DNA of 64,000 bases. It comes from Balneolaceae bacterium (lineage in GTDB: Bacteria; Bacteroidota; Rhodothermia; Balneolales; Balneolaceae). A program made the position numbers and the translations under genes. The DNA lies in NCBI GenBank assembly GCA_018401935.1, contig JAGYJQ010000004.1, positions 62,001 to 126,000 of the forward strand. The letters are read 5' to 3'. Every line of letters begins with the position of its first letter. Positions within the stretch are counted from its first letter, which is position 1. Below are positions 9,302 to 20,733 of this stretch, piece after piece. The notes beneath the pieces were generated by a model. The model was not told the DNA's origin and ran no database searches. It saw only the letters and a list, made by a program, of their open reading frames with translations.

Positions 9302-10114
9302 TCAGATCCATTCTCCTGCATTCCAACGCTCGGTTAAGCGTTGGTGGTCACAGGCTTTTAACTGCTGGTCTTGGAGGACTGCATTGGGCAGTTCTTCCAA
9401 ACTAGCTATAGTCATTTCCCTTTTTCCAAGGGCTCCCGTGGCTTTGTACACTTGCCAGCCTGCAACTGCCATAGCCGCGCGAACTTGAGTGGCAGCAGCG
9501 TAGGTGCTTAATTTTGCTTGAGAACAGCCCCATTTCTTGTATCGCTCAAAAATGCTTGGCTCCCAGCATTCTGGATTCTGTTGAATGGAAAAAGGATCAT
9601 GAAAATAGAAATTGATACCTTGATTCAGAGGACTTAGTTCGGTGATGTCTTGAATATTACCCCAATACAAATGCAAGAAAACAGGAAGATCCTCTTCTGG
9701 TTGATAGTGATTCCACCCCTTCTTGAGCCCATTAAGGCTCGAGGAAATCCACTCTGTCATAGTGCCTTTTTGCCAATCTATGGGATAGTGAAACGTTGCT
9801 GCTAATTCAGTAGAGATGGGATTGGCTTCGACCGAATAAAAATGCAATGCTGCAGCATCTTTATCCATTAGGTTGTGGTATGACGTCAAAAACGCTTGGG
9901 CGGCCAACAAGAAATTGAGTCCTGTGCCAAAGCCCATTTCAAAAATTTTAAGTTCCCCATTCTGTGCCTTAAGATGTGCGGCAATGTTCAGTCGCTCAAT
10001 GAATACGGTCTGACTCTCTGATAAGGCTCCGTTTGGATTGTGATAGTATTGGTTATACCTTTTGGAATAGAGGGTAGAAGACCCATCTTGGGTTACAAAA
10101 GGGTCCACGTTCAT
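9302..10114 (-). CDS. mnmD: tRNA mnm5s2U34 methyltransferase MnmD (stand-alone MnmC1-type)
   Basis: 270 residues. It methylates the wobble uridine aminomethyl group (nm5s2U to mnm5s2U) with SAM; in this form the methyltransferase half of MnmC occurs without the oxidase domain. The SAM motif I is FEMGFGTGLNFLLAA; motif II is the acidic FYSVEANPIS. The family signature after the acidic loop is HDPFSIQQNPECW, where the usual form is D-x-F-x-P-x-x-x-P-x-x-W. The C-terminal pieces TYAAATQVRAAM and GWQVYKATGALGKREM match the family well. It lies 9 bp after the DUF4097 gene and probably shares its transcript. Confidence 0.9.
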   Translation of the reverse strand: MNVDPFVTQDGSSTLYSKRYNQYYHNPNGALSESQTVFIERLNIAAHLKAQNGELKIFEMGFGTGLNFLLAAQAFLTSYHNLMDKDAAALHFYSVEANPISTELAATFHYPIDWQKGTMTEWISSSLNGLKKGWNHYQPEEDLPVFLHLYWGNIQDITELSPLNQGINFYFHDPFSIQQNPECWEPSIFERYKKWGCSQAKLSTYAAATQVRAAMAVAGWQVYKATGALGKREMTIASLEELPNAVLQDQQLKACDHQRLTERWNAGEWI

Positions 10115-10123
10115 CGTCCTATA

Positions 10124-11515
10124 CTATTCAAATTCGGTGGTAATGGTGCCAAGTTCTGCGGATAAGGTAACCACAGGTAATACTCCAAAACTCCCAAAAG
10201 AAGGACGCCCCGGAGCATTAAGATCCATGGTGTTTAATAAGCTTTGTAAATCGCTGGAATATGCGTCGAGTTTATCTTGTGGATATATAAAACCTGTAAA
10301 TGCACCAAAAAGATTTCCAGTAATGGCTGAATTGCTAAAATCTATTCCTGCATTAGCGTTCATGGTACAGAAGTAGGGTTTGGTTTCCGAGCTTGATAGG
10401 CGAATATTTCCTGCTTCGGTGGTCAAGGTAATTTCATCACCTGCCTTCGCAATAGAAACCGTAATATTTCCGCCTTTCGTTAGTGCCCATATACTCCCTT
10501 CCAACTCCTCTACGTCTATGTGCCCCCCTTTTGTGGTAGCCTTAATATTACCAGATACATTTTCTAGGGTAATATGGCCTCCTTCGGTGTATACACTGAG
10601 GTCTCCTTCCATATCCGAAAGATCTATGTGGCCACCTCCCGATTCAACCTCTAAGGAGCCTTTTACCTCCATAACCTCGACATGTCCACCCTTAGTGCCC
10701 AAAGAATGCTTACCGGCTACATTAGCCAATTCAATATGTCCCCTCTGCGTTGTGGCATAGACGTTGGTTTCTTCGGGTACAATCAACTTAGCTTGGAGTT
10801 GAAAATTTGAGGTTTCTTTGCCCGATTTACTTACAAAAACACTCACTCCTTTGTCTGTATTTGAATCGGTAATACTCAATTGGTTTTGCAGCCAGTATGC
10901 ATCGTCGATTTTTCCAGAGGCAGACAAAATAAGGACAGGCTTCTCATTGCTTTCGCCACTAAATTCCAAACTACCAAAAGGAATGTTGATCCTTAGGGTT
11001 TCCTTATTATTTAGTGAGAGTATGGACGAATAGGTGTACAATGCAGGGGATGATTCGATCCATTGATTTAATCGTTCTTCTGAGGTATAAGGGGGGTCCT
11101 GGGTGTCTGTTTTTGATTGATTAGGAATGGGTTGAGCACTCTGTAAGGGAGGGAGTTGTTCCGTTGTACTCTCTTTAATTTTCTGTTCTATTTGTCGGGC
11201 TTTTTGCTCTATTTTCGATTCAATGCTTTGTGCCTTAGACACTAAACGTGCCTTCCTATCCTGTCCCGCCTCACTGGTTGATGTTGCCGCAGCTTTGCTA
11301 CTTGCTTCTACGGCTTGGTTAGCCACTTCTACGGCTTCATTAGCGGCCTTTATGGTTTTCTCTATGGTATGAGCAATACTTTTTTCTAGTATTACCGAAG
11401 GTCGAGCTTCTTGTCGATCCCGCTTTTCTTCTGCCTCTTTTTCATTGCTCACTAGTATAGCCACAAAAAAAAGTAGAATAGCCCCAACAAAGATTTCCCA
11501 AGAAAATGAACGCAT
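10124..11515 (-). CDS. Membrane-anchored DUF4097-type beta-repeat protein
   Basis: 463 residues. An N-terminal helix (FSWEIFVGAILLFFVAILV, residues 4-22) is a membrane anchor. It is followed by an Ala/Glu/Lys-rich helical linker (about residues 25-130, e.g. AANEAVEVANQAVEASSKAA) that should form a coiled coil. The C-terminal half is a DUF4097-like beta-helix, with an exact 18-residue repeat described in a separate entry. DUF4097 proteins are often cell-envelope proteins of unknown biochemical role, sometimes next to anti-sigma factors; no sigma factor is seen here. The protein is probably tethered to the inner membrane with the beta-helix outside. mnmD follows 9 bp downstream. Confidence 0.75.
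   Translation of the reverse strand: MRSFSWEIFVGAILLFFVAILVSNEKEAEEKRDRQEARPSVILEKSIAHTIEKTIKAANEAVEVANQAVEASSKAAATSTSEAGQDRKARLVSKAQSIESKIEQKARQIEQKIKESTTEQLPPLQSAQPIPNQSKTDTQDPPYTSEERLNQWIESSPALYTYSSILSLNNKETLRINIPFGSLEFSGESNEKPVLILSASGKIDDAYWLQNQLSITDSNTDKGVSVFVSKSGKETSNFQLQAKLIVPEETNVYATTQRGHIELANVAGKHSLGTKGGHVEVMEVKGSLEVESGGGHIDLSDMEGDLSVYTEGGHITLENVSGNIKATTKGGHIDVEELEGSIWALTKGGNITVSIAKAGDEITLTTEAGNIRLSSSETKPYFCTMNANAGIDFSNSAITGNLFGAFTGFIYPQDKLDAYSSDLQSLLNTMDLNAPGRPSFGSFGVLPVVTLSAELGTITTEFE
10455..10741 (-). repeat. 18-residue (54-bp) degenerate protein repeat, histidine at a fixed position
   Basis: Within the DUF4097 gene the residues G-H-I/V recur at exactly 18-residue spacing: GHIEL, GHVEV, GHIDL, GHITL, GHIDV, then GNITV where Asn replaces His. 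Each turn has the form GGH-I-x-V/L-x-x-V/M-x-G-x-L/I-x-V/A-x-T/S. The constant period implies stacked beta-helix turns with five histidines in one column. Confidence 0.8.
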
Positions 11516-11601
11516 AGTTTTCCTACATTATAGGTGTATTCGAACATACGAAGAACTCATACGAAAGTTACAGCTTATTCAACTCACATAGTAATTACCC
11601 G

Positions 11602-12798
11602 ATGGACATTCAACAGTGGTGTGCTCCTTATCTACAACAAGCCAATGAAGAAAGGGAATATTTGCATCGTTTTCCCGAACTAAGTTATCAGGAATTTGAA
11701 ACAACCAACTATATTGAGCAGCAATTGAAGAAGCTTGGGTTGGTTGTTGAAAGACCTTTGGACACAGGTTGTGTAGCAATAATTGAGGGCGATATTGCGT
11801 CGGACAGAGTAGTTGCTTTGCGGGCAGATATCGACGCGCTGCCCATACAGGAGGAGGGTGAGGCTAAAGCTGATTTCTTTTCAACGCGACCAGGGATAGC
11901 CCACTGTTGCGGTCATGATGCGCATACAGCCAATTTATTGGGAGTTGCACGAGTATTGGCAAAGCACACTTCCCATTTATCGGGAAAGGTGCTATTAATT
12001 TTTCAACCCGGTGAAGAAACACTGCCAGGTGGCGGGCGCTTACTTTGTGAGACAGGATGGTTACAAAAGTATCCCATTCAGCAGATATTCGGTCTGCATA
12101 CCTCTCCGTCACATAAAGTGGGAACCATTGCCACTCGCCCTGGGGAATTAATGGCGGCTCCGGATGAGTTTCACGTGACTATTCGCGGGGTTGGTGGACA
12201 TGCGGCGCGCCCTCATGAAGCCATTGATCCTGTGGTAATTGCGGCTGAATGTATCTCCGCCTTTCAGACTATTGTAAGTCGAAGCGTTGATCCAACAGAA
12301 TCGGCAGTAGTAACGATTGGCAGAATAGAGGGAGGTACGGCCCACAATATAATTCCGGAAAAGCTTCAATTATGGGGAACTATACGAAGCTTTTCTAGCG
12401 CTACGGCCCAACGTATTGAGCAGAGAATGCACCAAATCTGTACAGGTATCGCTCAAGCCCATGAAGCTGAAATTTCCTTGAACATAAATAAAGGGTATCC
12501 TGCCGTGATCAACGATGAGAGGGCAGCGAAACAAGTACTCAATCATGCACAGAACTTATTTACGTCTGATAAGGTAGTGGAAATGGAACGTCCTATCATG
12601 GCAGGAGAGGATTTTTCGTTTTATCAGCAATTTTTTCCAGGTGCTTTTTTCTTCGTCGGAAGCGGAGCTCAAGAAAGTGATTCAACCTATGTTTGGCATC
12701 ATCCAAAATACAATGTGGATCCTGGGTTTTTTGAAGCTGCAATGCCCTTAATGGTATCATTAGCTATTGGCGCCTCAGGTGACACAGATAAAGGATAA
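11602..12798 (+). CDS. M20 family amidohydrolase (hippurate/IAA-amino-acid hydrolase type)
   Basis: 398 residues. Members of the M20D group hydrolyse N-acyl amino acids or small peptides with a di-metal centre. The metal motif CCGHDAHTAN gives His105 and His108. FQPGEETLPGGG holds the catalytic and metal-binding Glu pair, and GLHTSPS and the late AGEDFSFY supply further ligands. The central dimerisation domain starts at GVGGHAARPHEAIDPV. The protein is cytoplasmic, without signal peptide. The oxidoreductase downstream begins immediately after or slightly inside its end, so the two are probably co-expressed and may act on the same amino-acid-derived substrate; the true substrate cannot be told from sequence. 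Confidence 0.92.
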   Translation: MDIQQWCAPYLQQANEEREYLHRFPELSYQEFETTNYIEQQLKKLGLVVERPLDTGCVAIIEGDIASDRVVALRADIDALPIQEEGEAKADFFSTRPGIAHCCGHDAHTANLLGVARVLAKHTSHLSGKVLLIFQPGEETLPGGGRLLCETGWLQKYPIQQIFGLHTSPSHKVGTIATRPGELMAAPDEFHVTIRGVGGHAARPHEAIDPVVIAAECISAFQTIVSRSVDPTESAVVTIGRIEGGTAHNIIPEKLQLWGTIRSFSSATAQRIEQRMHQICTGIAQAHEAEISLNINKGYPAVINDERAAKQVLNHAQNLFTSDKVVEMERPIMAGEDFSFYQQFFPGAFFFVGSGAQESDSTYVWHHPKYNVDPGFFEAAMPLMVSLAIGASGDTDKG

Positions 12799-12808
12799 GC
12801 CCGAGGTG

Positions 12809-14002
12809 ATGAGTGTGCAAAAATCCGTTCATCGTCCTAACCATGCGCAATGGTCATACTGGGAAAGAGAGTTGGGATGGGATCGAGCATTAACCGGTTA
12901 TCTGGCGTACAAACCCTTGGAAAAAAACTATGATTTTGTTGTAGTTGGGGCAGGGTTTACAGGCCTTTCAGCAGCCTATCACTTAGCTAAAATGCATCCA
13001 ACCGCCAAAATTGCTCTTATTGATCGTCACCTTCCTCCATTGGGGGCGAGTACTAGAAATGCAGGCTTTGCTTGCATTGGTACGATAGGGGAATTTATCG
13101 CGGACAGCCAGTTAGAACGGCCGGAGCGCGTATGGGATCGAATGCATGAACGCTGGCAGGGTTTATCCTTACTAAGAAGTATTCTGGGTGATGCAGCCAT
13201 AGGATATGAACCTTTGGGTGGGCACGAACTGTTTACTGATAAGACAGAATTTGAGAGGGTGTTGACTTATCTGGCTCATTGTAATACAGCTCTAAAGAAA
13301 AGAACCGGTCTAGATCATTGGTACAAACCAACAACCATTAATGATTACTCGGCTATTTTTATGCCGAGAGAGGGACAACTTCAACCAGCAAAGGCATGGT
13401 CTGGATTTGCACAATTGTGTGAGCAGATGGGGATAAGCTTGGCTTGGGGGCAGAGTTTGGTAAATGTGTCGAAGAAAGCGAATGGCGTATGTTTAACAGT
13501 AGAAGATCCTAGCCATCAGAGTCAACAGGTTCATTGCTCATCCGTCATTCTGGCAACTAATGCGTTTTCCACGTCACTGGATCAAGATATTTCGGTGAGC
13601 CCTGGGCGAGGTTTGGTGCTGCTTACCAAAGTTTTAGATTCTCAGCCATGGCAAGGAACCTTTCATGCTCACCAAGGATACATCTATTTTCGAAATGTTG
13701 GGGCACATCGGTTGTTGTTGGGGGGAGCTAGGCATGTGGATGTTACCGGTGAAAACACCACTCAATTTGGTATTAACAAAGCAATTAAATCTTTCCTATT
13801 TGGGTATATGAACGAGGTGTTAGGGATTGATCCTGACAGTGTAGAATATGAGTGGTCGGGTATTATGGGTTTCACTCCTGAAAAAAATCCGATTATCAGA
13901 ACGGAACCGTCCCAGAATATGGTTTGGGCAGTAGGGTTGAGTGGGATGGGAGTGGCATTGAGTACTGGACTGGGTAAGCAAGCGGCAGAATTAGTTAGTT
14001 AG
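12809..14002 (+). CDS. FAD-dependent oxidoreductase (DAO/glycine oxidase family)
   Basis: 397 residues from the ATG at 12809. The frame stays open upstream to a TTG at 12767 that would overlap the M20 gene by 32 bp, but the ATG gives the expected family N-terminus (QWSYWERELGW before the Rossmann motif). The dinucleotide motif is DFVVVGAGFTGLSAAYHLA, followed by the Glu/Asp-ended strand ALIDRHLPP and the flavin loop GASTRNAGFACIG. The C-terminal GLSGMGVALSTGLGKQAAEL closes the FAD site. Relatives include gamma-glutamylputrescine oxidase and D-amino-acid dehydrogenases, which oxidise amines or amino acids. The pairing with an amidohydrolase suggests breakdown of an N-acylated or gamma-glutamylated amine; that is inference. 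Confidence 0.88.
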   Translation: MSVQKSVHRPNHAQWSYWERELGWDRALTGYLAYKPLEKNYDFVVVGAGFTGLSAAYHLAKMHPTAKIALIDRHLPPLGASTRNAGFACIGTIGEFIADSQLERPERVWDRMHERWQGLSLLRSILGDAAIGYEPLGGHELFTDKTEFERVLTYLAHCNTALKKRTGLDHWYKPTTINDYSAIFMPREGQLQPAKAWSGFAQLCEQMGISLAWGQSLVNVSKKANGVCLTVEDPSHQSQQVHCSSVILATNAFSTSLDQDISVSPGRGLVLLTKVLDSQPWQGTFHAHQGYIYFRNVGAHRLLLGGARHVDVTGENTTQFGINKAIKSFLFGYMNEVLGIDPDSVEYEWSGIMGFTPEKNPIIRTEPSQNMVWAVGLSGMGVALSTGLGKQAAELVS

Positions 14003-14008
14003 TTTATC

Positions 14009-14758
14009 CTAACCGTTCTTATTCGCAGTCAGTGTTTGATAAAAGCGTAGCCATTCTGCTGTAATCATAGCGGTAGCTCCCCACAAAGGGACTCGATGTA
14101 TATAGTAAAAGGGTACATTGTAGATTTGATTACGAAGGGTCCATTGTTCCATTTTTATTCGTTTTGTGTCCAGCAGCTGCTCATGGGGTACTCGAATGAT
14201 TTCATCCACCTCATTGGGGCATGCATTCATACTTTCTATATCATGTAACCATGCGATAAAAGGAGTTATCTTGTGTTTACTATGATGCAAATAAAAGGTT
14301 GGGAGTTCTCCAATGAGCTCAACCGTTTCGGCTTTAATGGATAGTTCTTCTTCTATCTCTCTAGCCACCGCTTGCTCAGATTTTTCATTCGGGTCAAGGC
14401 GCCCACCAGGAAAACTGATTTGCCCGCCATGGCTTAGGTGCTGTTTTCGTAAGGTATAGATGAGCTCAAGCTTGGCATTCTCGAACAATGGGGTCGGTCC
14501 TTCGTGGTTGGATGGTGCCTGATAAAGCGGTATGCACACGGCACTTTCGGTATAAAGGACTCCTTTAAGGGGCTTTTGGGGACTTAGGTCTGGGTTCTGG
14601 TTTGTGCCATGGTCTGGGTTCTGGTTTGTGCCATAGGTCCGAATTTGTGAGGCAATGGTATCCCTGGGGGTAGGATGCATTTCACAGTAGTAGGGTTCTT
14701 CTGGACTATAGCCTTCGGCCATCCGTTTGAAGTGCTGTATCAAGGAAGTATATGACAT
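14009..14758 (-). CDS. CoA pyrophosphatase-like Nudix hydrolase
   Basis: 249 residues. The Nudix box is complete: GGRLDPNEKSEQAVAREIEE then EL. The segment just before it, LSHGGQISFPGG, matches the CoA-type signature of the NudL/Pcd1 group, which cleave CoA to phosphopantetheine and 3',5'-ADP. A second, C-terminal half (PFYYIHRVPLWGATAMI) is usual for this group. The N-terminal part contains a duplicated octapeptide (GTNQNPDH / GTNQNPDL) encoded by a perfect 24-bp tandem repeat. It is convergent with the oxidoreductase and divergent from the adenosine-kinase-like gene. Confidence 0.88.
   Translation of the reverse strand: MSYTSLIQHFKRMAEGYSPEEPYYCEMHPTPRDTIASQIRTYGTNQNPDHGTNQNPDLSPQKPLKGVLYTESAVCIPLYQAPSNHEGPTPLFENAKLELIYTLRKQHLSHGGQISFPGGRLDPNEKSEQAVAREIEEELSIKAETVELIGELPTFYLHHSKHKITPFIAWLHDIESMNACPNEVDEIIRVPHEQLLDTKRIKMEQWTLRNQIYNVPFYYIHRVPLWGATAMITAEWLRFYQTLTANKNG
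14587..14634. repeat. Perfect 24-bp tandem duplication in Nudix gene
   Basis: Two identical, adjacent 24-bp copies, 14587-14610 and 14611-14634, each starting ggtctgggttctgg. The unit is a multiple of three, so it inserts eight residues into the Nudix protein's variable N-terminal loop without breaking the frame. Confidence 0.95.
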
Positions 14759-14860
14759 GGTAGAATATAGAGAGTCTAAGGAAAGATTTTTTATGAATCT
14801 CTAGCCTGCTTACCTTATTGGTGTACCATCACATTGATTACACAAGACCGATGGTTATTC

Positions 14861-14920
14861 AACATTCGGTTTGTCCTAACATTTTGTACCAACATTCGGT
14901 TTGTCCTAACATTTTGTACC
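14861..14920. repeat. Perfect 30-bp tandem duplication upstream of the adenosine-kinase-like gene
   Basis: Two identical, adjacent 30-bp copies at 14861-14890 and 14891-14920, followed by a partial third (aacat). They end 12 bp before the ATG at 14933, so they lie in the leader or promoter. Each copy carries TTTG and ATTTTG tracts; TTTG of copy 1 (14883-14886) and the TAACATTTTG of copy 2 (from 14907) are 20 bp apart, the distance of a -33/-7 pair, though the -7 match is poor. Confidence 0.95.
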
Positions 14921-14932
14921 AACATAAATAGC

Positions 14933-15916
14933 ATGAAAAAATATAATGTATATGGGGTTGGAAATGCCCTTGTCGATTTGGAATGTAAGATTTCCACTGA
15001 ATTTTTAGAAGAACAGCAAGTGGCTAAAGGACTAATGACACTGGTTGATGAAGCAACCCAACAGCGTCTGTTAGAGGCAATGCTACGTCATGAGTATGAA
15101 CGTAAGTCAGGGGGTTCAGCTGCAAATACCATGATTGCTATTAGCCAATTAGGAGGTAATGCCTACTATTCTTGCAAAGTTGCAGCCGATGAATTTGGAG
15201 ATTTCTACTTGGACGATATGGCAACTGCAGGAGTTGAAACAAATTTAGATGGTCAGGCTAGGCAAGCAGGGACAACGGGTAAATGTCTGGTGATGGTTTC
15301 AGAGGACTCCGACCGAACAATGAATACTTTCCTAGGAATAAGTTCAGAGTTGTCCGTACAAGAATTATCACCTTTAGCTATACAATCATCAGAGTATGTG
15401 TATGTAGAAGGCTATTTAGTTGCAACCGAAGATGGTTTTGATGCAATGAAAAAAACCTTTTCTATTGCAGAAGAACATGGAGTACGAAGTTCTATTACCC
15501 TTTCCGACCCTTCTATAGTTCAAGCGTTTAGGCCTAAATTTCAGGATGTCATTGGTGCATCGGTCGATCTGTTATTTTGCAATGAAGAGGAAGCAAAAGC
15601 GTATACGGGGGCATCGGATTTACTAGAAGCTCGTGAAGCATTAAAAAAAGATGCTAAACGCTTTGTTATTACGATGGGTAAGAATGGCGCTATGATTTTT
15701 GATGGAGACACCTTTATCGATTTGGAGCCTTTTCCGGTTAAAGCAGTAGATACCAATGGAGCTGGTGATATGTTTGCAGGTAGTTTTTTATATGGCATAA
15801 CCAATGGATTAGGCTATGCTGCGTCAGGTAAGTTAGCGACCAAAGCTGCCTCAAAAGTAGTTGGGCAATATGGCCCGAGGCTGAGTTGGCACCAAATGCA
15901 AGAATTATTGAAATAA
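14933..15916 (+). CDS. PfkB-family carbohydrate/nucleoside kinase (adenosine kinase-like)
   Basis: 327 residues from the ATG at 14933. The frame is open further upstream, but that extension only translates the 30-bp tandem repeat and is unlikely to be used. The start YNVYGVGNALVDLECKIS, the substrate motif KSGGSAANTM, and the C-terminal DTNGAGDMFAGSFLYGI with the catalytic Asp of the DTxGAGD anion hole define the PfkB fold. The closest match I recognise is the adenosine-kinase-like enzyme common in Bacteroidota and related phyla, which would phosphorylate adenosine to AMP; ribokinase-type substrates cannot be excluded. rdgB starts 1 bp after the stop, so these form an operon. Confidence 0.88.
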   Translation: MKKYNVYGVGNALVDLECKISTEFLEEQQVAKGLMTLVDEATQQRLLEAMLRHEYERKSGGSAANTMIAISQLGGNAYYSCKVAADEFGDFYLDDMATAGVETNLDGQARQAGTTGKCLVMVSEDSDRTMNTFLGISSELSVQELSPLAIQSSEYVYVEGYLVATEDGFDAMKKTFSIAEEHGVRSSITLSDPSIVQAFRPKFQDVIGASVDLLFCNEEEAKAYTGASDLLEAREALKKDAKRFVITMGKNGAMIFDGDTFIDLEPFPVKAVDTNGAGDMFAGSFLYGITNGLGYAASGKLATKAASKVVGQYGPRLSWHQMQELLK

Positions 15917-15917
15917 T

Positions 15918-16492
15918 ATGAACGAGATTGTGTTAGCTTCCCGAAATCCCAATAAAATTGAAGAACTCAGAGCATTACTTTCATTGCCTGATGTTCGCAT
16001 TCTGTCTACTACGGACTTTCCAGAACTAGAAGAAGTGGAAGAGGATGCATTAACTTTAGAAGGAAATGCTTTGAAAAAAGCTCATTATGTTGCTATGGTA
16101 ACCGGCTTACCTAGCTTGGCCGATGATACGGGCTTGGAGGTATCTGCTTTGAATGGAGCACCAGGGGTCTATTCTGCTCGGTATGCTGGAGAACAGGCGA
16201 GCTACGAAGATAATGTTGAGAAGGTACTCTCGGAAATGAGTCAGACCAACGAGCGTAAAGCTCAATTTCGAACGGTAGTTGCCTTTGTTGATGCAGACAA
16301 ACAGTGGATTTTTGAAGGTGTTTGCACGGGGCAAATTTCTAGACATAGGAAAGGAGCAGGAGGCTTTGGTTATGACCCTATTTTCGTGCCAGATGGTTTT
16401 GACAAAAGTTTTGCAGAAATGAATCCTACACAAAAAAATGCCATTAGCCATAGAGGTTTAGCGATGAAAAAGGCGGTGGCATTTTTACAAGA

Positions 16493-16502
<10 letters not shown>
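15918..16502 (+). CDS. rdgB: XTP/dITP pyrophosphatase (HAM1/RdgB)
   Basis: 194 residues, the normal length. It removes non-canonical purine nucleoside triphosphates (XTP, ITP, dITP) from the pool. Typical motifs are ASRNPNKIEELRALL, the metal/nucleobase motif LADDTGLEVSALNGAPG, SARYAG and GGFGYDPIFVPDG. It is cytoplasmic. It begins 1 bp after the kinase gene and overlaps the start of the symporter gene, giving a tight three-gene run. Confidence 0.95.
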
Positions 16503-19430
<2,928 letters not shown>

Positions 19431-19778
19431 TTAGGCATCTTCTTTGTATGATGCTACCGCGTCATCCACCGAACGAAAATGTTTAAATACGGTGATAAGT
19501 TTGGTTACCACCAAAAGGCTTTCGATTTTATCGGTTGCATTGGCAATTCGTAGATCGCCTCCCGCTTTTCTCATCGTGGTGAGTCCGCCTATAAGCATGC
19601 CTAAACCCGAAGAATTCATAAACTTTACCTTAGCTAAATCAACAATTACGTTGGTCTTATTTACATCGATTAAGGCGTGTAATTCTTCGTTCAAACTGAC
19701 CGCATCGGGTCCTCCCATAACATTGCCTTTAAATTCTATGACAACGCAGTTGTAACGTTCTGACGTTTGATAACTCAT
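19431..19778 (-). CDS. STAS-domain anti-sigma factor antagonist-like protein
   Basis: 115 residues forming one STAS domain, as in SpoIIAA/RsbV. These bind an anti-sigma kinase and release a sigma factor when a conserved Ser is unphosphorylated. The relevant loop is VKFMNSSGLGMLIGGL; Ser56/57 is the likely phospho-site, and Asn55 stands where SpoIIAA has Asp. No kinase or phosphatase partner is encoded nearby. It starts 14 bp after secF and is therefore likely co-transcribed with the SecDF translocase genes, an arrangement whose meaning is unclear. A strong terminator follows it. Confidence 0.88.
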   Translation of the reverse strand: MSYQTSERYNCVVIEFKGNVMGGPDAVSLNEELHALIDVNKTNVIVDLAKVKFMNSSGLGMLIGGLTTMRKAGGDLRIANATDKIESLLVVTKLITVFKHFRSVDDAVASYKEDA

Positions 19779-19792
19779 GATAATACTAAGGT

Positions 19793-20704
19793 TTATTTAG
19801 TGGTTTTTTTTGTATCTAATTCAAGTACAAGAGGGCTAGCTACAAAAAGTGAGCTATAGGTACCTAAAATTACACCTATTATAAGTGCAAATGACAAACC
19901 TTTCAAGACCTCTCCACCGAATATAAACAGAATAGTTACCACAAAGAAGGTAGTTAATGAAGTAATTACTGTTCGGCTGAGCGTATCGTTTAGACTTTTG
20001 TTGAACATTTCAATAGTGTCCATGCCTTTATGAACCAATTTATTCTCTCGAATCCTGTCAAATACAACCACCGTATCATTTAAGGAGTAACCAACAATGG
20101 TTAGAAAGGCAGCAATGATATTTTGATCGATTAATAAATTGAATGAAACTACATCGCTCAGCAAGGTGAATATACCTAGTGTGATCACCACATCATGAAG
20201 CAATGCAGCAACAGCTCCCGCTGAAAACGTCCATTTTCGGAATCGAATGAGGATGTAAAGGAAGATGATGACAATCGCGTAAATGACGGATTGAGCAGCT
20301 GCTCCTTTTAAATCCTCCGCAAATCGGGGACCGATGGAATCGCTCTTTTCCATGCTGAAGGTAGCGCCACTGATGTTGGCGCTAATGGCATCTTCAATTA
20401 CATTTTGAACTTCATCGGTGCTAAGCTCATTATCGGTTCGGATAAGAATTTCACTGTCCGAGCCAAAGAGTTTGACTTCCGGTGTGGATCCCAAAGGCTC
20501 GGTTAAGAACGATCGAACATCCTGTGTATTTACTGGGGTGTCGAATACATAAACGAATTCTTTTCCCCCTCGGAAGTCAATTCCATATTGTAGACCTTTT
20601 GTAAATATAATCGCTAGAGATGCTACAAATAATATAATAGAAAGGGTGTAGGCAACTTTACGCTTGCCTAAAAAATCAAAAGTGGGTGTTTCAAACCATC
20701 TCAT
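19793..20704 (-). CDS. secF: Protein translocase subunit SecF
   Basis: 303 residues with six membrane helices and one periplasmic domain between helices 1 and 2. SecF works with SecD to pull secreted proteins out of SecYEG using the proton motive force. The family motif YGIDFRGGKEF follows helix 1, and VVFDRIREN lies after helix 4. It follows secD by 29 bp and precedes the STAS gene by 14 bp. Confidence 0.95.
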   Translation of the reverse strand: MRWFETPTFDFLGKRKVAYTLSIILFVASLAIIFTKGLQYGIDFRGGKEFVYVFDTPVNTQDVRSFLTEPLGSTPEVKLFGSDSEILIRTDNELSTDEVQNVIEDAISANISGATFSMEKSDSIGPRFAEDLKGAAAQSVIYAIVIIFLYILIRFRKWTFSAGAVAALLHDVVITLGIFTLLSDVVSFNLLIDQNIIAAFLTIVGYSLNDTVVVFDRIRENKLVHKGMDTIEMFNKSLNDTLSRTVITSLTTFFVVTILFIFGGEVLKGLSFALIIGVILGTYSSLFVASPLVLELDTKKTTK

Positions 20705-20733
20705 AAGAAGTACCTTTTATGTTAAATTTTTTA

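Noticed and set aside
10137-10760. Two plus-strand open frames (79 and 126 residues)
   Set aside because: They mirror the DUF4097 beta-repeat gene on the other strand and show no family features.
12767-12808. Upstream TTG start for the FAD oxidoreductase
   Set aside because: It would overlap the M20 gene by 32 bp and add 14 residues not expected in the family; the ATG at 12809 is preferred.
14587-14920. CRISPR array
   Set aside because: The repeats are adjacent tandem copies without spacers, only two copies each, and no cas gene is present.
14834-14932. 33-residue N-terminal extension of the adenosine-kinase-like protein
   Set aside because: It is just the translation of the 30-bp tandem repeat and precedes the standard family start.
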